From positions 2,600,001 to 2,664,000 of the forward strand of contig NZ_AP024745.1 in NCBI RefSeq assembly GCF_019704555.1: 64,000 nt of DNA, read 5' to 3'. The notes below the pieces were generated by a model. It was not told the origin of the DNA, made no database searches, and saw only the letters and a list, made by a program, of their open reading frames with translations. Shown here piece by piece: positions 1 to 7,150 of the stretch (positions within the stretch are counted from its first letter, which is position 1; every line of letters begins with the position of its first letter). This DNA is from Actinoplanes sp. L3-i22. GTDB taxonomy: Bacteria > Actinomycetota > Actinomycetes > Mycobacteriales > Micromonosporaceae. The position numbers were made by a program, and so were the translations under genes.

Positions 1-302
1 AGTACGTGGGTCGTACGGTGAGTATCGCCGGTGATGTGCTGACCGGTAAGGAGATCGCCGAGGCGCTGGCCGACGCGCTGGGGGAGCCGGTGGAGTACCG
101 TCCGGTCACCCACGATCAGTTCCGGGCGTTCGGGTTCCCGGGTGCTGACGAGTACGGCAACATGCTGCAGTACTACACGGAGTTCGCCGCCGAGTTCACC
201 GGCCCGCGTGACCCGGCCAAGGTCCGCGAGCTGACCCCGGAGGTCCGGTCGCTGCGCGAGTGGCTGGCCGAGGTGGGCTACCGCCTCCCGAACGCCGCCT
301 GA
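1..302 (+). CDS. NmrA-like NAD(P)-binding oxidoreductase, C-terminal part (cut by window edge)
   Basis: About 100 residues of a C-terminal region read in an open frame from the left edge to a TGA at 300-302. The segment TVSIAGDVLTGKEIAEALAD followed by the LGEPVEYRPV stretch is typical of the substrate-side region of NmrA/HSCARG-type Rossmann proteins, which sense or reduce NAD(P)-linked substrates. The GTG at 6 is internal; the true start and the glycine-rich nucleotide motif lie outside the window. A long bidirectional terminator follows directly. The family is inferred from the C-terminal part only, so the substrate cannot be named. Confidence 0.7.
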   Translation, partial: YVGRTVSIAGDVLTGKEIAEALADALGEPVEYRPVTHDQFRAFGFPGADEYGNMLQYYTEFAAEFTGPRDPAKVRELTPEVRSLREWLAEVGYRLPNAA

Positions 303-305
303 CAG

Positions 306-356
306 TAGAACGGGGCGGGGACGTGACCCATCGGTCACGTCCCCGCCCCCGTTCTA
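306..356. terminator. Bidirectional terminator hairpin
   Basis: Arms at 306-328 and 333-356 pair over about 23 bp with one bulged G and a 4-nt loop (CATC). It lies between the convergent oxidoreductase fragment and the metalloprotease gene, whose TAG stop lies within the right arm. A short T-run (TTTG) follows on the plus strand. It probably ends transcription from both sides. Confidence 0.8.
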
Positions 357-2288
357 TTTGACCGGCGGAACGGTGAAGTCCTCGGTCGGGGAGAGGTCGG
401 CGGCGCCGTCTGTGCTCGCGTTCACTCCCATCCCGCGTGCGGCGAACACCTGCCAGATCCTGTCCTGGCCCCGGCCGTGGTCGACCACCCGGTCGGCCAG
501 CAGGATCGCGTTGCGCATGTCCAGGTAGGACGGGTCGGCCGGGGCCAGCTCCATCGCCCGGGTCACCAGCGAGCGGGCCGTCCAGCTGCCGATCGACCGG
601 CGCAGGTCCCACAGCGTCTGCGCCCAGATCTCACCGTCGGCGTGGATCTCCGCCCCGCCCGACGAGCGGATCCTGGCGTAGTCGCCGTACGTGTAGCCGC
701 CGCTGCCCGCGGTGGCCGTGCCCGCGCAGACCGGCTCGGTGCTCGCCACCGGGCAGTCGATCGGCTCGCTGCGCACCGAGCGCCCGGCCAGGATGTAGTC
801 GCCCTCGCGGACGTCGCCGTCCACCGCGTCGTCCCGCTCGTAGGCGCTGTCGACCAGGTAGTCCAGGCCGTACCAGTCGCCCCAGGCCTCGCCCATCGCG
901 AGCGCCTGCGCGCCGCTCAGTGTGCCGTTGCCGGCGGCGTCGACGACCAGGCGCTCGGACAGGCCGTGCGTGTACTCGTGGAAGACGATGTCGGCGGCGT
1001 CCCCGGAGTTGCCGGCCAGCACCGACGCGGACCGCTGGAACAGGTACATCTGCATGCGCGGCGGGATGCCGTCCGGGCCGGTCGTCATGTTGGCGTTGTT
1101 GTCGTGGTCGGCGTCCGGCAGGCCGTCCGCGGTGTTCGCGCCGTCCATCGACTGACCCTGGACCGCGTCCCCGTCGACCGCCTCGAAGTTGCCGGCCGCC
1201 CGGGTGAAGCCGATCGGCGCGGCGTTCAGGTGGTCGTGCCAGGTGCCCAGGTAGGCGAAGAGCTGGGCGGCGTTCTGGGCCCGGTTGGCCTGCCAGGAGT
1301 TCGGCACCGCCGGGTTCCACGAGCACTGCCGCTGGGCCGAGCACGGGGCGCCGACCTGGGCGGAGAAGTCGGTGAACGGGAAGTCGAAGCTGCCCGTGGC
1401 GGCCGGCCGGACCTCCTCCGACGGCTGCGCGACGTCATCGTCGTCGACATCCGAGTACACGTGCGCGTTGCCGCCGGACAGCACCGGGGCGTTCCTCGGC
1501 AGCCACTCGGTGAGGTTGACCGGGTGCTGGGTGCCGCCGGCCGCGGCGCCCGGGTAGTTCTCCCAGGTCAGCGCATGGTCGTTGGCGACCAGGCTGCGGC
1601 CGGACAGCACCGTGCCGTCAGCCGCGTCGACCACGCTGAGGTACCCCTCGGCCATGCCGACCACCTCCCACGCCAGCCGGGGGCCGGTCGTGGTTCCGAA
1701 GTAGACCTGACGGGCCCGGCCGCCGTCGGAGAACGTCGCCGACTTCGCCGCGGTCGAGCGCAGCGTCGCCGCCGAGGTGCCCGGCATCGCCGCCCGGCGG
1801 GCCGCGATCGCGTCCAGCGTCGCGGCGCCGGCCGTGGCCGGCAGCCCGGCCAGCGGGGAGCCGTCGACCGCGATGATCCGGCCGTCCCGGGCGACGTGCA
1901 CCTTGACGCCGCTGCCGGCGACCTCCACGCCGCCGACGTTCTGGGTGAAGCTCAGGTGGTGGGTGCCCGCGATGTCGACGTAGTCCTTGCGCAGCCGCAG
2001 GCCGGCCAGCCCGGCCGCGGCGGCGCCGAAGACGGCCCGGTGCGCGGTCAGGTAGTCCCGGGCGATCTTCTCCGGGGCTTCCCCGCCGGGTCCGGTGAGG
2101 AAGCCGTCGAGCCGGGCGATCTGCCGGAGCGTGCCGGCGTCGAACGCGACGACACCCTGCGCGCCGAGCGACTCCCGCAGCGACCGGGCCGCGGATTCGC
2201 CGGCCTGCGCGGCCGCCGGCAGCAGCGCGGCGCACAGCACCGCTGCCGACCCCGCGGCGACGGCATGTCGGACATAGATAGTTTTCAT
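354..2288 (-). CDS. Secreted M36 (fungalysin/extracellular) zinc metalloprotease
   Basis: A 644-aa exported protease precursor. The ATG at 2288 gives a clear signal peptide (MKTIYVRHAV, then an alanine-rich hydrophobic stretch ending AAAQAG); the longer open frame upstream lacks this logic. An FTP-like propeptide comes first, with 'LSFTQNVGGVEVAGSGVKVHV' typical of the inhibitory prodomain. The catalytic zinc site is HEYTH (His437, Glu438, His441) with the third ligand probably Glu467 in GEAWGDW, as in M36 enzymes. The protein should be secreted and self-processed, then degrade extracellular proteins. It stands alone, ending in the shared terminator on its left. Family assignment is firm; the natural substrate is unknown. 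Confidence 0.9.
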   Translation of the reverse strand: MKTIYVRHAVAAGSAAVLCAALLPAAAQAGESAARSLRESLGAQGVVAFDAGTLRQIARLDGFLTGPGGEAPEKIARDYLTAHRAVFGAAAAGLAGLRLRKDYVDIAGTHHLSFTQNVGGVEVAGSGVKVHVARDGRIIAVDGSPLAGLPATAGAATLDAIAARRAAMPGTSAATLRSTAAKSATFSDGGRARQVYFGTTTGPRLAWEVVGMAEGYLSVVDAADGTVLSGRSLVANDHALTWENYPGAAAGGTQHPVNLTEWLPRNAPVLSGGNAHVYSDVDDDDVAQPSEEVRPAATGSFDFPFTDFSAQVGAPCSAQRQCSWNPAVPNSWQANRAQNAAQLFAYLGTWHDHLNAAPIGFTRAAGNFEAVDGDAVQGQSMDGANTADGLPDADHDNNANMTTGPDGIPPRMQMYLFQRSASVLAGNSGDAADIVFHEYTHGLSERLVVDAAGNGTLSGAQALAMGEAWGDWYGLDYLVDSAYERDDAVDGDVREGDYILAGRSVRSEPIDCPVASTEPVCAGTATAGSGGYTYGDYARIRSSGGAEIHADGEIWAQTLWDLRRSIGSWTARSLVTRAMELAPADPSYLDMRNAILLADRVVDHGRGQDRIWQVFAARGMGVNASTDGAADLSPTEDFTVPPVK

Positions 2289-2344
2289 GATCGGTACGGT
2301 AATTGTCCTGAGTGGACAAAAAAGATAGCCGGACTTTACGGGGC

Positions 2345-3037
2345 TCAGAAGGGCAGGGTCTGCAGCCCGGTCCGGCCGCTCTGGTCGCTGCCCACCAGCT
2401 TCTGGTCGACGTTCAGGATGCCGTACTCGCCCCGCAGCTCGAACTGACCGGAGTCGCCGGCCGGCACCACCGCCCAGATCTGGGCGGCGTCGCCGTCGTC
2501 GCAGGGCTTCAGGGTCAGGGCCACCTGCGGGGTGTCGGCCACGCACTCGCCGGGCCGGGCCACCGGGACGATGACCACCCGGTTCGTCCCGGTGACCGGC
2601 GCGGCCCGCAGCGACATCTCGGTGGAGGCGTCCTTCACCGAGCCGGTGAAGTCGACGACGTCGCCCGCGCCGATCTGCATCCAGAGGTCGGCGCCGTCGT
2701 CGGCCACGTCGATCAGCACCCCGCGGTCGAGGTCGACACCGATCCGCCGGAGCCCGGTCAGGTCCGACGTGACCTTCGAGGTGGCGGTGCTGGGGGTGAT
2801 GGCCGACGACGACGGCGGGGGCTGGGCCGGGTGCACCGTCGCGTCCGGGTGCCGTCGCAGGGTGGCGCCGACGCCGGCCGCCGCGACCAGGACCGCGGCG
2901 AAGGCGGCGCCGGTGGCCCGGTTGCGCCGGCGGCGGTCGCCCCGGCGGCGGATCTCGGCGGCGGCCGGCATGGTGGCCGTGCGCTGGACCTGGGTGGCGT
3001 ATGCGTCCAAGCCGTCCTCGAGGAACCTGTCAGACAT
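2345..3037 (-). CDS. Membrane-anchored protein coupled to ECF sigma factor (putative anti-sigma factor)
   Basis: A 230-aa protein with a short cytoplasmic N-terminus, a basic stretch (RRRGDRRRRNRATG), one membrane segment at about residues 43-60 and an exported C-terminal domain. Its start overlaps the end of the sigma gene by 8 nt, the usual arrangement for a sigma/anti-sigma pair; a zinc-binding ZAS motif is not visible. The exported domain (about 95-230) is clearly paralogous to that of the lipoprotein encoded at 3549-4247: both contain GVLIDVADDG, VVDFTG and VPAGDSGQFEL. A QIW stretch hints at a ricin-like beta-trefoil fold, but this is only a resemblance. The anti-sigma role is inferred from position and topology. 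Confidence 0.65.
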   Translation of the reverse strand: MSDRFLEDGLDAYATQVQRTATMPAAAEIRRRGDRRRRNRATGAAFAAVLVAAAGVGATLRRHPDATVHPAQPPPSSSAITPSTATSKVTSDLTGLRRIGVDLDRGVLIDVADDGADLWMQIGAGDVVDFTGSVKDASTEMSLRAAPVTGTNRVVIVPVARPGECVADTPQVALTLKPCDDGDAAQIWAVVPAGDSGQFELRGEYGILNVDQKLVGSDQSGRTGLQTLPF

Positions 3038-3542
3038 CGCTGGGCCTTCGTTCGGTCTCGCGGGTCTCGTCGTCGGCCAGGTACGCGGCCATGGCGCGCC
3101 GGCCCCGCGCCAGCCAGGTGGTCACCGTGCCGGCCGGGATGCCGGTCTCCCGGTGGATCTCGGCCACACTCAGCCCGACGAGATGATGCAGCACGATCAC
3201 CCGCCGCTGGTCGGCGGGAATCCGGCGCAGCGCGGCGACGATCGCCACGTGGTCCGGCCCGAGCGCGTCGACGTGCGCGCCGGCGTGCTCCCGGCGATGG
3301 GCGTGCCGGCGGTTGAAGGCCTTGCGCCAGGCGCTCACCGCGTGGCGGTAGGCGACCTGTCGTACCCAGGCCTCGGGGTTGTCGTAGGTGCTGATCTTCG
3401 ACCATCGGTTCCACGCCCGCAGGTACGCCTCGGCCACGGCGTCCTCGGCCTCCGCCGGGCTGCCCACCATCATCGAGACGTGGGCGAGGACCCGGCGCGC
3501 GGACGTCGCGTAGAACGCGTCGAAGTCCTCGGCGTCACGCAT
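3030..3542 (-). CDS. ECF-type RNA polymerase sigma factor (SigE-like)
   Basis: A 170-aa two-domain sigma factor. Region 2 is seen in FDAFYATSARRVLAHV and the EDAVAEAYLRAWNRW helix; region 4 in ALRRIPADQRRVIVLHHLVG followed by a helix-turn-helix (LSVAEIHRETGIPAGTVTTWLARGRRAM). It directs RNA polymerase to a small regulon, probably for envelope or extracellular stress since both neighbours are exported proteins. It overlaps the downstream putative anti-sigma gene by 8 nt and lies 6 nt... after the lipoprotein gene's stop in the same direction, so all three may form one transcript. No further SnoaL-like domain is present. Confidence 0.88.
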   Translation of the reverse strand: MRDAEDFDAFYATSARRVLAHVSMMVGSPAEAEDAVAEAYLRAWNRWSKISTYDNPEAWVRQVAYRHAVSAWRKAFNRRHAHRREHAGAHVDALGPDHVAIVAALRRIPADQRRVIVLHHLVGLSVAEIHRETGIPAGTVTTWLARGRRAMAAYLADDETRETERRPSDV

Positions 3543-3548
3543 CCGCCG

Positions 3549-4247
3549 CTACGAGAACTTCTTGGTCTGCAGGCCCACGTAACCGCCCCCGCTCACGATC
3601 TTCCCGTTGTCGACGCTGATCACGCCGAACTTGCCGTGCAGCTCGAACTGGCCGGAGTCACCGGCCGGCACGATCGTGAAGATCTGGGTGGCCTGGCCGG
3701 ACACGCAGGTCTCCAGCTTCAGCGCGGTGCCCGAGGTGTCCGCGACGCACGAGCCCGCGCCGAGGTCCTCGTTGTAGAACGGCGGCTTGATGACCACCCG
3801 GTTCTTCTGGCTCACCGGCGCGGCCTTCAGCGACATCATCGTCGAGTCGGTGGCGCTCGTGCCGGTGAAATCGACGACCCCGTTCTTGCCGACGGCCAGG
3901 TACCGGTTCAGGCCGTCGTCGGCGACGTCGATCAGCACCCCGGCGTTCAGTGTGATGCCGAGGCTCTTGAGCTCGCTGAGGTCCGAGGTGGCGGCGGCCG
4001 GCTTGGCCGGGGCCGGGGTGGCCCTGGTCGTCGAGGCCTTCGTCGGCGTGGCCGCGGCGGTGGTCGTGGTGGGCGCGGCGGCGTCGCTGGCCGGGATGAC
4101 CACGACGTCCGTCCCGGCGGAGGACGCGCCCGGGGCCGCGGCCGGGAGCCCGGAGGCCGCGCTCTCCGGGGTCGATCCGGAGTTGGCGCACGCGGACAGC
4201 GCGGCGGCGCTCACGAGGGCGACGGCTCCGGTGATGATCGAGCGCAT
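3549..4247 (-). CDS. Lipoprotein paralogous to the sigma-linked membrane protein
   Basis: A 232-aa protein from the ATG at 4247 with a purine-rich RBS (AAGGAGAC) just upstream. The N-terminus is a lipoprotein signal with lipobox LSAC, followed by a long Ser/Thr/Pro/Ala linker (about 20-90) and a globular domain. That domain matches the exported part of the protein encoded at 2345-3037 in the same motifs (LIDVADDG, VVDFTG, AGDSGQFEL), so one arose from the other by duplication. It sits just upstream of the sigma gene in the same direction. It may be a surface sensor or a target of that sigma factor; no enzymatic motif is visible. The longer open frame to 4373 lacks coding features. Confidence 0.7.
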   Translation of the reverse strand: MRSIITGAVALVSAAALSACANSGSTPESAASGLPAAAPGASSAGTDVVVIPASDAAAPTTTTAAATPTKASTTRATPAPAKPAAATSDLSELKSLGITLNAGVLIDVADDGLNRYLAVGKNGVVDFTGTSATDSTMMSLKAAPVSQKNRVVIKPPFYNEDLGAGSCVADTSGTALKLETCVSGQATQIFTIVPAGDSGQFELHGKFGVISVDNGKIVSGGGYVGLQTKKFS

Positions 4248-4459
4248 GGGGGTCTCCTTGTCGGCGGATCCTGCTTCGGTTGCTCTGACACGCTTCGGCG
4301 GCCCGGCTGATTTCACCGTCGGGTAACGAAGTGATAACGGTGAATCGGGCGCCAAGGAGATCGTGCGGGACACCGGTGCAGAGCCAGTGAATCCGGATAA
4401 ACAGTTTGTGAAGTCGGGCGCTCTACCGTCGCCGCGATCCCTACAGAGAGGTACGTGCC

Positions 4460-4843
4460 TTGCGAGTGGAGCGAACGATCCGGAGGACCCTCGGCCGGTT
4501 GACGGCCGTCGTGGCGATGGTGGCCGTGCTGCTGGGCGTGGCCGTCGCGCCGGCCTCGGCGAGCGACTACTTCCCCGACTACGTGTCGATCAAGGCGTCC
4601 GGCAACTACAGCGCCGAGGTCGTCTTCCCGGACCGGGGTGGATACAGCAGCACGGTGGTCGCCCCGGGCGGCACCTGGACCAAGAAGATGTCGAACCTCA
4701 ACTACACCGAGACGATCGAGTTCTACGGCTACTACAGCAGCGGGCAGACGTTCCTGATCCTGCGGCTGCAACGCAACCTGCACTCGCGCGGCATCCTGCT
4801 GGGCCTGGGCGGCACCACGGCCCGCCCGGTGGTCCAGGGCTGA
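4460..4843 (+). CDS. Small secreted protein of unknown function
   Basis: A 127-aa protein starting at TTG 4460, preceded by GAGAGG at a suitable distance. Residues 1-34 form a signal peptide (RRTLGR basic region, hydrophobic core VVAMVAVLLGVAVA, cleavage near ASA). The mature part of about 92 residues is rich in Tyr, Ser and Gly and looks beta-stranded (YSAEVVF, TIEFYGYYSSGQTFLILRL). No cysteines and no catalytic motif are apparent. It diverges from the lipoprotein gene across a 212-nt intergenic region. I do not recognise a family. Confidence 0.55.
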   Translation: MRVERTIRRTLGRLTAVVAMVAVLLGVAVAPASASDYFPDYVSIKASGNYSAEVVFPDRGGYSSTVVAPGGTWTKKMSNLNYTETIEFYGYYSSGQTFLILRLQRNLHSRGILLGLGGTTARPVVQG

Positions 4844-4974
4844 CCGGCGACGGCGCCGGGACCGGACGGGGTTCCGGCGCCACCGTGTATCGCGAGGGCA
4901 GTCCGGTGTGTGGTCCCGGGCAGCCCGGCCGGTCCGCGCTGTTCACCCGCCGGGCCGGTTGATGGACTTGTCCC

Positions 4975-5325
4975 GTGCCGATCGATCGTGACGACGACCT
5001 CCCGTTCGCGAGTGAGCTGTTCCTGACGCTCGCCCGCGAGGGCCGGCTGGTCCTGGACGCCGCCGACGCGGACCGGGCGATAGCCGGCCTGCAGCACGCG
5101 CTCGACGTCGTGCGCGCCCGGCTGGGCGCCGTGCGGGACCGGACCGGCCTCGATCCGGGGCCGGCCGCGGGCTTCGCCGGCGACGGATCCGCCGAACTTG
5201 TGAACGCCGTCTTCATCGAGCAGATCGCGCCCGGATTTCTCCAGCGGGCCGCCGTCGAGCTGCCCCGATACATCGCCGCGCTGCGCGCCGCACGACGTCC
5301 CGCGGCGGTCCGCGAGCCCGGCTGA
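4975..5325 (+). CDS. Small helical protein of unknown function
   Basis: A 116-aa acidic, Ala/Leu-rich protein from a GTG at 4975 with no strong RBS, so the start is uncertain. It is predicted mostly helical (LFLTLAREGRLVLDAADADRAIAGLQHAL) with no signal peptide or membrane segment. The helical pattern and size recall small ESX/WXG-associated proteins, but no WXG motif is present. It lies 81 nt upstream of a LuxR-type regulator on the same strand. Function unknown. Confidence 0.45.
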   Translation: MPIDRDDDLPFASELFLTLAREGRLVLDAADADRAIAGLQHALDVVRARLGAVRDRTGLDPGPAAGFAGDGSAELVNAVFIEQIAPGFLQRAAVELPRYIAALRAARRPAAVREPG

Positions 5326-5406
5326 CCGGACGATCAAGAGCGGTGTCCAGTCCCGCTCCAGAGGCGCTCTCCACACTTGCCCCCGATCGTGGACGGGAGC
5401 CGGAAG

Positions 5407-6036
5407 GTGGCAGCGGAAGTGGTTCGGGTGGTGGTGCGTTCGTCGGATGCGATCAGCCGGGAGGGGCTGGAGAGCTTCCTGCGGTCCAGTCCTCAGGTGA
5501 CGGTGCCGGCCGAGCGGGAGGCCGCGGACGCCGACGTCGTGGTCGTCTGCTGCGACCGGTTCAGCTCGGAGGTGATCGCGATGCTGCGCCTGGCGGCGGC
5601 CGAGAAGGGCGCGCCGGTCGTGCTGGTCGCCGACGAGATCACCGGGACCGACCTGCTGATCGCGGTCGAGTGCCGGGTGGTGGGCATCCTGCCGCGGGCC
5701 GCGGTCAGCACCGAGCGGCTGCTGCACGCCGTGCTCGCCGCGGCGTCCGGCGGTGGCGTCATGCCCCCGAACCTGGTCGGCGAGCTGCTCAAGCATCTGG
5801 AGCGGCTGCAGAGCGAGGTGCTCGCCCCGCACGGACTGAACGCGTCCGGGCTGACCCCGCGCGAGGTGGACGTGCTGCGGCTGATGGCCGACGGCCTGGA
5901 CACCAACGAGATCGCGGGGGAGCTGTGCTACTCCGAGCGGACGGTCAAGAACGTGATCTACAGCATGACGAACCGGCTCAACCTGCGGAACCGGTCGCAC
6001 GCGGTGGCGTACGCGATGCGCACCGGCATGATCTGA
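5407..6036 (+). CDS. LuxR/NarL-type regulator with degenerate receiver domain
   Basis: A 209-aa regulator. The GTG at 5407 was chosen because GGGAG lies 7 nt upstream and residues start at the receiver-like first strand (VVRVVVRSSDA). The N-terminal half resembles a response-regulator receiver, but the usual Asp-Asp pair is SSD and the conserved Lys after strand 5 is Arg (LPRA), so phosphorylation is doubtful. The C-terminus is a full LuxR HTH (LTPREVDVLRLMADGLDTNEIAGEL, then SERTVKNVIYSMTNRL). It is a close paralogue of the regulator encoded at 14174-14785. An exported protein gene follows 28 nt downstream and may be its target or partner. Confidence 0.75.
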   Translation: MAAEVVRVVVRSSDAISREGLESFLRSSPQVTVPAEREAADADVVVVCCDRFSSEVIAMLRLAAAEKGAPVVLVADEITGTDLLIAVECRVVGILPRAAVSTERLLHAVLAAASGGGVMPPNLVGELLKHLERLQSEVLAPHGLNASGLTPREVDVLRLMADGLDTNEIAGELCYSERTVKNVIYSMTNRLNLRNRSHAVAYAMRTGMI

Positions 6037-6064
6037 GCACGCCGCCCGAGCGAGAGGTACATCG

Positions 6065-7027
6065 ATGTCCGAGTGGCCGCTGGAGCCCACGGAGCAGGAG
6101 ACCGACGAGCCGGCGACCCCGGCCGAGGAGGCACCGGAGCATCCCCGCGGACCCCGGATCTGGGCCGCCGTCTGGGCCCGTTTCCTGCGCTCGCCGTCGA
6201 TCCGGATGGCCGTCGGCGCGGTCGTCACCGTGGCGATCGCGGTGGCCGGGGCGTTCGGGGTAGCCGGCGTTCAGCGCCCGGTGCCGACCGCGGCGGTCAC
6301 GGCGAGTTCCGCGCCGGTGACCGGGCCGGCGGTGGTCGAGACGGCCGGGCACGCCGCCGCGCTTCCGCCCGCGCCGGCTCCCGGGGCGACGACGCCACTC
6401 GCGGCCGAGCCCACCCGTACGGCGGAAGGTCTTTCGGTCTCGGCGAAGCCGGTGGTGGTCGCCGGGACCACCGCGGCGGCCGCGCCCAAGGCGGTCACCT
6501 ATGCGGCGATCGCCGGGATCGGGTGCACCGGCGCGGGCACCAGCTACGCCCACTACGGCTGGTTCAAGGCGGGCAACGGGGGCTGGTGGACGCTGGCCCA
6601 GGGCAGCACCCGGGAGGGCGGTTGCGGCGGCCAGTTCGACGACATGCCGTTGTCCGGGCAGGTGCACGTGGACACCGCGGGCCAGGCCATGGTGTTCGGG
6701 TTCCGGGTCGGCGGCGCCGCGCAGACCTGCGCGCTCGACTTCTACGTGCCGACCAGCCCCAGCGCGCGCGACGTGGTCGTCCACCCGGTGCACTTCGCGG
6801 TGCTGACCGGGACCGGCGTCGACAGCCCGGTCTACACCTCGCCGGCCGGCGACAGATTCCTGTCCCAGCGTGACCACCACGAGAGCTGGCTGTCGCTGGG
6901 CAGCTATCCGGTCCGGAACGGCACGATCGGCATCAAGATCACAAACCGGGGTTCCCCGTACGGCTATCCGGTCTCCGACCCGCACGTCGCGGGCGGCGCG
7001 GTCCGGGCCAGCTGCGTCGCCGCCTGA
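6065..7027 (+). CDS. Membrane-anchored extracellular protein of unknown function
   Basis: A 320-aa protein from ATG 6065 with GAGAGG upstream. It has an acidic cytoplasmic N-terminus (about 1-30), one membrane segment (about 48-68, MAVGAVVTVAIAVAGAFGVAG), a Pro/Ala/Thr linker to about 140, and an extracellular domain with three to four cysteines (GIGCTGAGTSYAHYGWF, GGCGGQFDDMP, AQTCALDFYV). The domain looks like a beta-sandwich with aromatic and Gly-rich turns, possibly carbohydrate-related, but I do not recognise the family. It is 28 nt downstream of the LuxR-type regulator and ends before a strong terminator. Confidence 0.6.
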   Translation: MSEWPLEPTEQETDEPATPAEEAPEHPRGPRIWAAVWARFLRSPSIRMAVGAVVTVAIAVAGAFGVAGVQRPVPTAAVTASSAPVTGPAVVETAGHAAALPPAPAPGATTPLAAEPTRTAEGLSVSAKPVVVAGTTAAAAPKAVTYAAIAGIGCTGAGTSYAHYGWFKAGNGGWWTLAQGSTREGGCGGQFDDMPLSGQVHVDTAGQAMVFGFRVGGAAQTCALDFYVPTSPSARDVVVHPVHFAVLTGTGVDSPVYTSPAGDRFLSQRDHHESWLSLGSYPVRNGTIGIKITNRGSPYGYPVSDPHVAGGAVRASCVAA

Positions 7028-7079
7028 CCGTCCACCAGGAACTCCCCGCCGTCCACCCCCGTCGGCGGCGGGGACGGGA

Positions 7080-7117
7080 GCGGTGGCGCCGCGGACCCCC
7101 GTGCCCGGCGCCACCGC
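7080..7117 (+). terminator. Terminator hairpin
   Basis: Perfect 12-bp arms at 7080-7091 and 7106-7117 (GCGGTGGCGCCG and its complement) with a 14-nt loop. It separates the exported protein gene from the SARP gene at 7151. A second GC-rich hairpin lies just upstream (about 7049-7078). No T-run, as is common in high-GC actinomycetes. Confidence 0.6.
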
Positions 7118-7150
7118 GACCTGACCGATGTTGATAAGGGTGCCCCGGAC

